Shown here: positions 20,310-22,506 of the stretch, piece after piece | How the letters are laid out: every line of letters starts with the position of its first letter | Position numbering within the stretch: the stretch's first letter is position 1 | Assembly (NCBI GenBank): GCA_035289745.1 | Contig: DATDWF010000113.1 | Location: 1-22,506 of the forward strand | Direction of reading: 5' to 3' | Origin: JAUYQE01 sp035289745 | GTDB taxonomy: Archaea > Nanobdellota > Nanobdellia > Woesearchaeales > GW2011-AR9 | Length of the DNA stretch: 22,506 bases | Translations under genes and position numbers: made by a program | Notes under the pieces: generated by a model | What the model saw: the letters and a program-made list of their open reading frames with translations, nothing else | Told to the model about the DNA's origin: nothing | Databases searched by the model: none

Positions 20310-21182
20310 ATGGACACAAATAACGCAATTGTGGTATTTCAGGGGAAGAATATCAGGAGGACTTGGCATAATAATGAGTGGTGGTTCTCTGTCTTTGATA
20401 TTGTCTCGATCCTCACTGATAGTGCTGATCCTAAGCAGTATGTAAAGAAGATGCGAAGCCGTGATCCGGTGTTGAATGCGAACTGGGGTACAATTTGTAC
20501 CCCCCTTGAACTTTTGGCTCCGGATGGCAAGAAAAGGGAGATGAACTGCATTAACACTGAAAGTGCGTTTAGGATTATCCAGTCTATCCCTTCTCAAAAG
20601 GCAGAGCCGTTCAAGCTATGGCTAGCTAGAGTAGGTTATGACCGGGTTAAAGAGATTGAGAACCCGGAATTAGCCCAGAAACGCATGAAAGAACTTTTCA
20701 AATCCAAAGGCTATTCTGACGAATGGATAGAGAAGAGAGTTAGAGGCATAGCCATAAGGGACGAGCTGACTGATGAATGGGACAAAAGAGGTCTGCAAAC
20801 AGAAAGAGAGTACGCAATCTTGACAGCAGAGATTTCAAGAGCAACATTTGGCATGACACCAAGTGAGTACAAGAAATTCAAAGGGTTACAAAAAGAGAAT
20901 CTTAGAGACCATATGGATGACATCGAGCTTATCCTTACGATGCTTGGAGAGGCCACAACGACAAGATTCACCAGAGAGAGGGATTCCAAAGAATTCCAAC
21001 ACTTGAAAAAAGACGCAAAAGAAGGCGGCGACGTAGCGGGCTCAACCAGGAAAGACATCGAAGAAAAACTTGGCAAAAGCGTTGTTTCAAGCGAGAATTT
21101 CTTAGAGAAATCAGAAGAACAAAAGAGGCTTAGCTACAAAAAGAAAAATAGGCTTTTATATAGAAAACAGTCGAATTCTTAA
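20310..21182 (+). CDS. BRO-N/DinD-like protein
   Basis: The N-terminal 110 residues match the BRO-N domain found in phage antirepressors and DinD-like proteins: VVFQGKNIRRTWHNNEWWFS, then VFDIVSILTDSADPKQYVKK, and INTESAFRIIQSIPSQKAEP. The middle (about 115-215) is helical with GYSDEWIEKRVRGIAIRDEL. The C terminus has the DinD-type block DVAGSTRKDIEEKLGKSVVS (241-260) and ENFLEK. The family binds DNA and is spread by phages and mobile elements; some members respond to DNA damage. ATG 20310 follows AAGGAG (20297-20302) with good spacing. AT-rich composition and its lone plus-strand position among minus-strand genes suggest transfer. No integrase or other phage gene is near. Confidence 0.85.
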   Translation: MDTNNAIVVFQGKNIRRTWHNNEWWFSVFDIVSILTDSADPKQYVKKMRSRDPVLNANWGTICTPLELLAPDGKKREMNCINTESAFRIIQSIPSQKAEPFKLWLARVGYDRVKEIENPELAQKRMKELFKSKGYSDEWIEKRVRGIAIRDELTDEWDKRGLQTEREYAILTAEISRATFGMTPSEYKKFKGLQKENLRDHMDDIELILTMLGEATTTRFTRERDSKEFQHLKKDAKEGGDVAGSTRKDIEEKLGKSVVSSENFLEKSEEQKRLSYKKKNRLLYRKQSNS

Positions 21183-21222
21183 CATTCGCTACTTAACGAA
21201 CAGTCCATTTTGTTACGAAGAC

Positions 21223-22506
21223 CTATTTCCTCAACAGCACCAGCGCCAGCAGCCCGATGGTGACCAGCAAAACAATAGGCGTGAGGGCTTGCGCTTTGGC
21301 TGTATTGGATTCATAAACAACCATCCCTGGACCGTCGGGAGAAATCGCTCGAACAGAATTTCCTGTAAAAGAGGATTGAACCGAGCTTCCGGCCGTTTTT
21401 TCTTCTTTCTCACCCGTCTGGGCCGCTTCTATGCTGATCGTTTCCGTGAGCTCTTTGAGAGTTTTCTGATTATCTTTCCGCAGCTTCACTTTTAGATTGT
21501 AGTCGCCATCCCCCATCCCTTTATCGACGGGAAGCTGAAATACCAGAGTTTTTTCTTCGAACGGTTCCAGTATTCCGGCTTGCAACAACTCTTCACGGGG
21601 AATAGTCCCCTCACGGCACGAATAGCATTTCGAGCCGCGATATAGATAGCTCCAGACTTCATAGTCGTGCGGCTCTGCATCGCCTTGCAGGAAGACGCTG
21701 ACGGGCAAGAGCTCGCCAGCCGCAGGGGATGCCGGCAAGCCGAGCACAGAGAAAGAAAAATCAGTTGAGGAATCGGCCGATGTTTCCTGTTGCCCTGTTG
21801 CATCATTATTGGCAGAATCTTCTGCAGAACAGAACGTACCATCCTCTTCATCGACGGTGAAATGCTTTTCCGCATGGATATCCAGCCCTTCGACAACCAG
21901 CGTCGCGTCCTGCGGCCCTTCCGTGCATTTAGGAAAGAGCTGCACAGGCAACAGGAGTGCATATTCTGTATCTTCTTCCCGCAGATGGATCTTCGTTTCG
22001 GCGCTTATCTTTCGGCCCTTGCTCTCCGCCCAGAGGGTGACGGCATATTTGCTGGTGGTGCCTTTCGTAATATCGAGCTTCACCTGCAGCAGATCACCAA
22101 AGCGAGGCTCGGCAGGCGTTATTTCAGTGATGGTTATTGACGATGGTTTTTCAGCAGAAGCATCGCTAGTAAGCGCCAAGCTGTCCTGCAAAACTATGAG
22201 CATCTTTTCTGCAGTATTATCCGAAGCATTAGTGTCCTGGCACATTGGATACAACTGGGCTTTCAGGAAATACACCCGATCCTGCTCCGGGCTTTGCGCC
22301 GTCCAGGATTTCTGGTTCGTATTCGTCGTCGTCACTTTCGCTTTGACAATTTTACCGAACAGGTCCTCTATCCAGTAGTCGATGCGGAAGGGAAAAGTGG
22401 TGTTTGTGGGCTTTGGGATGAAATAAATTTTTTCCCCTTCGGCATAGAAGAGTGTCTCATTCATGGTTATAGAAAAGCCCACGTCGCAGGGGAGAGTTGC
22501 GGGATC
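21223..22506 (-). CDS. Membrane-anchored surface protein, C-terminal part (partial)
   Basis: The reading frame is open to the window edge, eight codons beyond the first in-frame GTG at 22482, so the N terminus is missing and 427 residues are seen. It shows beta-rich stretches with repeated themes (for example YFLKAQLYPMCQ and LLLPVQLFPKCT, then LVFQLPVDKGMGDGDYNLKV), suggesting three Ig-like or CARDB-like domains of about 110-120 aa. Acidic Ser/Thr-rich linkers join them. A C-terminal hydrophobic helix, ALTPIVLLVTIGLLALVLLRK, anchors it in the membrane, with most of the chain outside. Paired cysteines occur in several domains. The stop is 40 bases from the convergent BRO gene's stop. A cell-envelope role is inferred. 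Confidence 0.8.
   Translation of the reverse strand, partial: DPATLPCDVGFSITMNETLFYAEGEKIYFIPKPTNTTFPFRIDYWIEDLFGKIVKAKVTTTNTNQKSWTAQSPEQDRVYFLKAQLYPMCQDTNASDNTAEKMLIVLQDSLALTSDASAEKPSSITITEITPAEPRFGDLLQVKLDITKGTTSKYAVTLWAESKGRKISAETKIHLREEDTEYALLLPVQLFPKCTEGPQDATLVVEGLDIHAEKHFTVDEEDGTFCSAEDSANNDATGQQETSADSSTDFSFSVLGLPASPAAGELLPVSVFLQGDAEPHDYEVWSYLYRGSKCYSCREGTIPREELLQAGILEPFEEKTLVFQLPVDKGMGDGDYNLKVKLRKDNQKTLKELTETISIEAAQTGEKEEKTAGSSVQSSFTGNSVRAISPDGPGMVVYESNTAKAQALTPIVLLVTIGLLALVLLRK

Noticed and set aside
1..22506. CRISPR array, insertion sequence, rRNA or integrase-bearing element
   Set aside because: No regularly spaced repeats, transposase or recombinase motifs, or rRNA signatures were found in either strand.

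Overview
The window is archaeal and most resembles a DPANN-type genome such as Woesearchaeota or Pacearchaeota. That phylum-level placement is an inference. The archaeal signs seen directly are tRNA genes interrupted by introns with bulge-helix-bulge (BHB) splice motifs, TATA-like boxes centred about 26 bases upstream of the start codons of several apparently leaderless genes, GAGGTG-type ribosome binding sites in front of other genes, a Hef-type helicase-nuclease, and an archaeal/eukaryotic-type TrpRS. Bacterial-type gyrase A and ScpB sit in the same backbone. GC content looks near 50 percent. It drops visibly around 10870-11130 and 20100-21190, where a BRO/DinD-like gene suggests transfer.

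Layout. 1-2110 (+): tRNA-Arg(TCT) with two introns, a double zinc-ribbon protein, an unknown helical protein and a HAD phosphatase. 2110-5624 (+): tRNA-Cys(GCA) with two introns, an NFACT protein that stops before its C-terminal NFACT-R domain, a small unknown protein, a YprB-like DEDDy exonuclease and TrpRS. 5675-6353 (+): two small membrane proteins. 6355-7459: a divergent pair, an unknown 103-aa protein (-) and a circularly permuted YlqF-like GTPase (+), apparently sharing one TATA element. 7572-7988 (+): DoxX-like membrane protein. 8010-13806 (-): Hef, a deoxyribonucleotidase-like HAD protein, three small unknown proteins (one is a 47-aa leaderless ORF), a site-2-protease-like membrane protein without its zinc site, and a THUMP-methyltransferase-like protein with degenerate catalytic motifs. 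13817-19393 (-): GyrA behind a palindrome-bearing promoter, glutamate dehydrogenase with an N-terminal insertion, ScpB and an unknown winged-helix protein. 19492-22506: a membrane-anchored calcium-repeat protein (-), a palindrome-rich intergenic region, the BRO/DinD gene (+), and the C-terminal part of a membrane-anchored surface protein (-) that runs off the window.

Most genes serve housekeeping information processing: tRNA supply and charging, ribosome-associated quality control or assembly, repair, topology and chromosome organisation. I see no CRISPR array, insertion sequence, rRNA or complete mobile element. The most distinctive feature is the pair of tRNA genes, each carrying one anticodon-loop intron and one T-arm intron. 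Several proteins keep their fold signatures but have lost catalytic or terminal parts.
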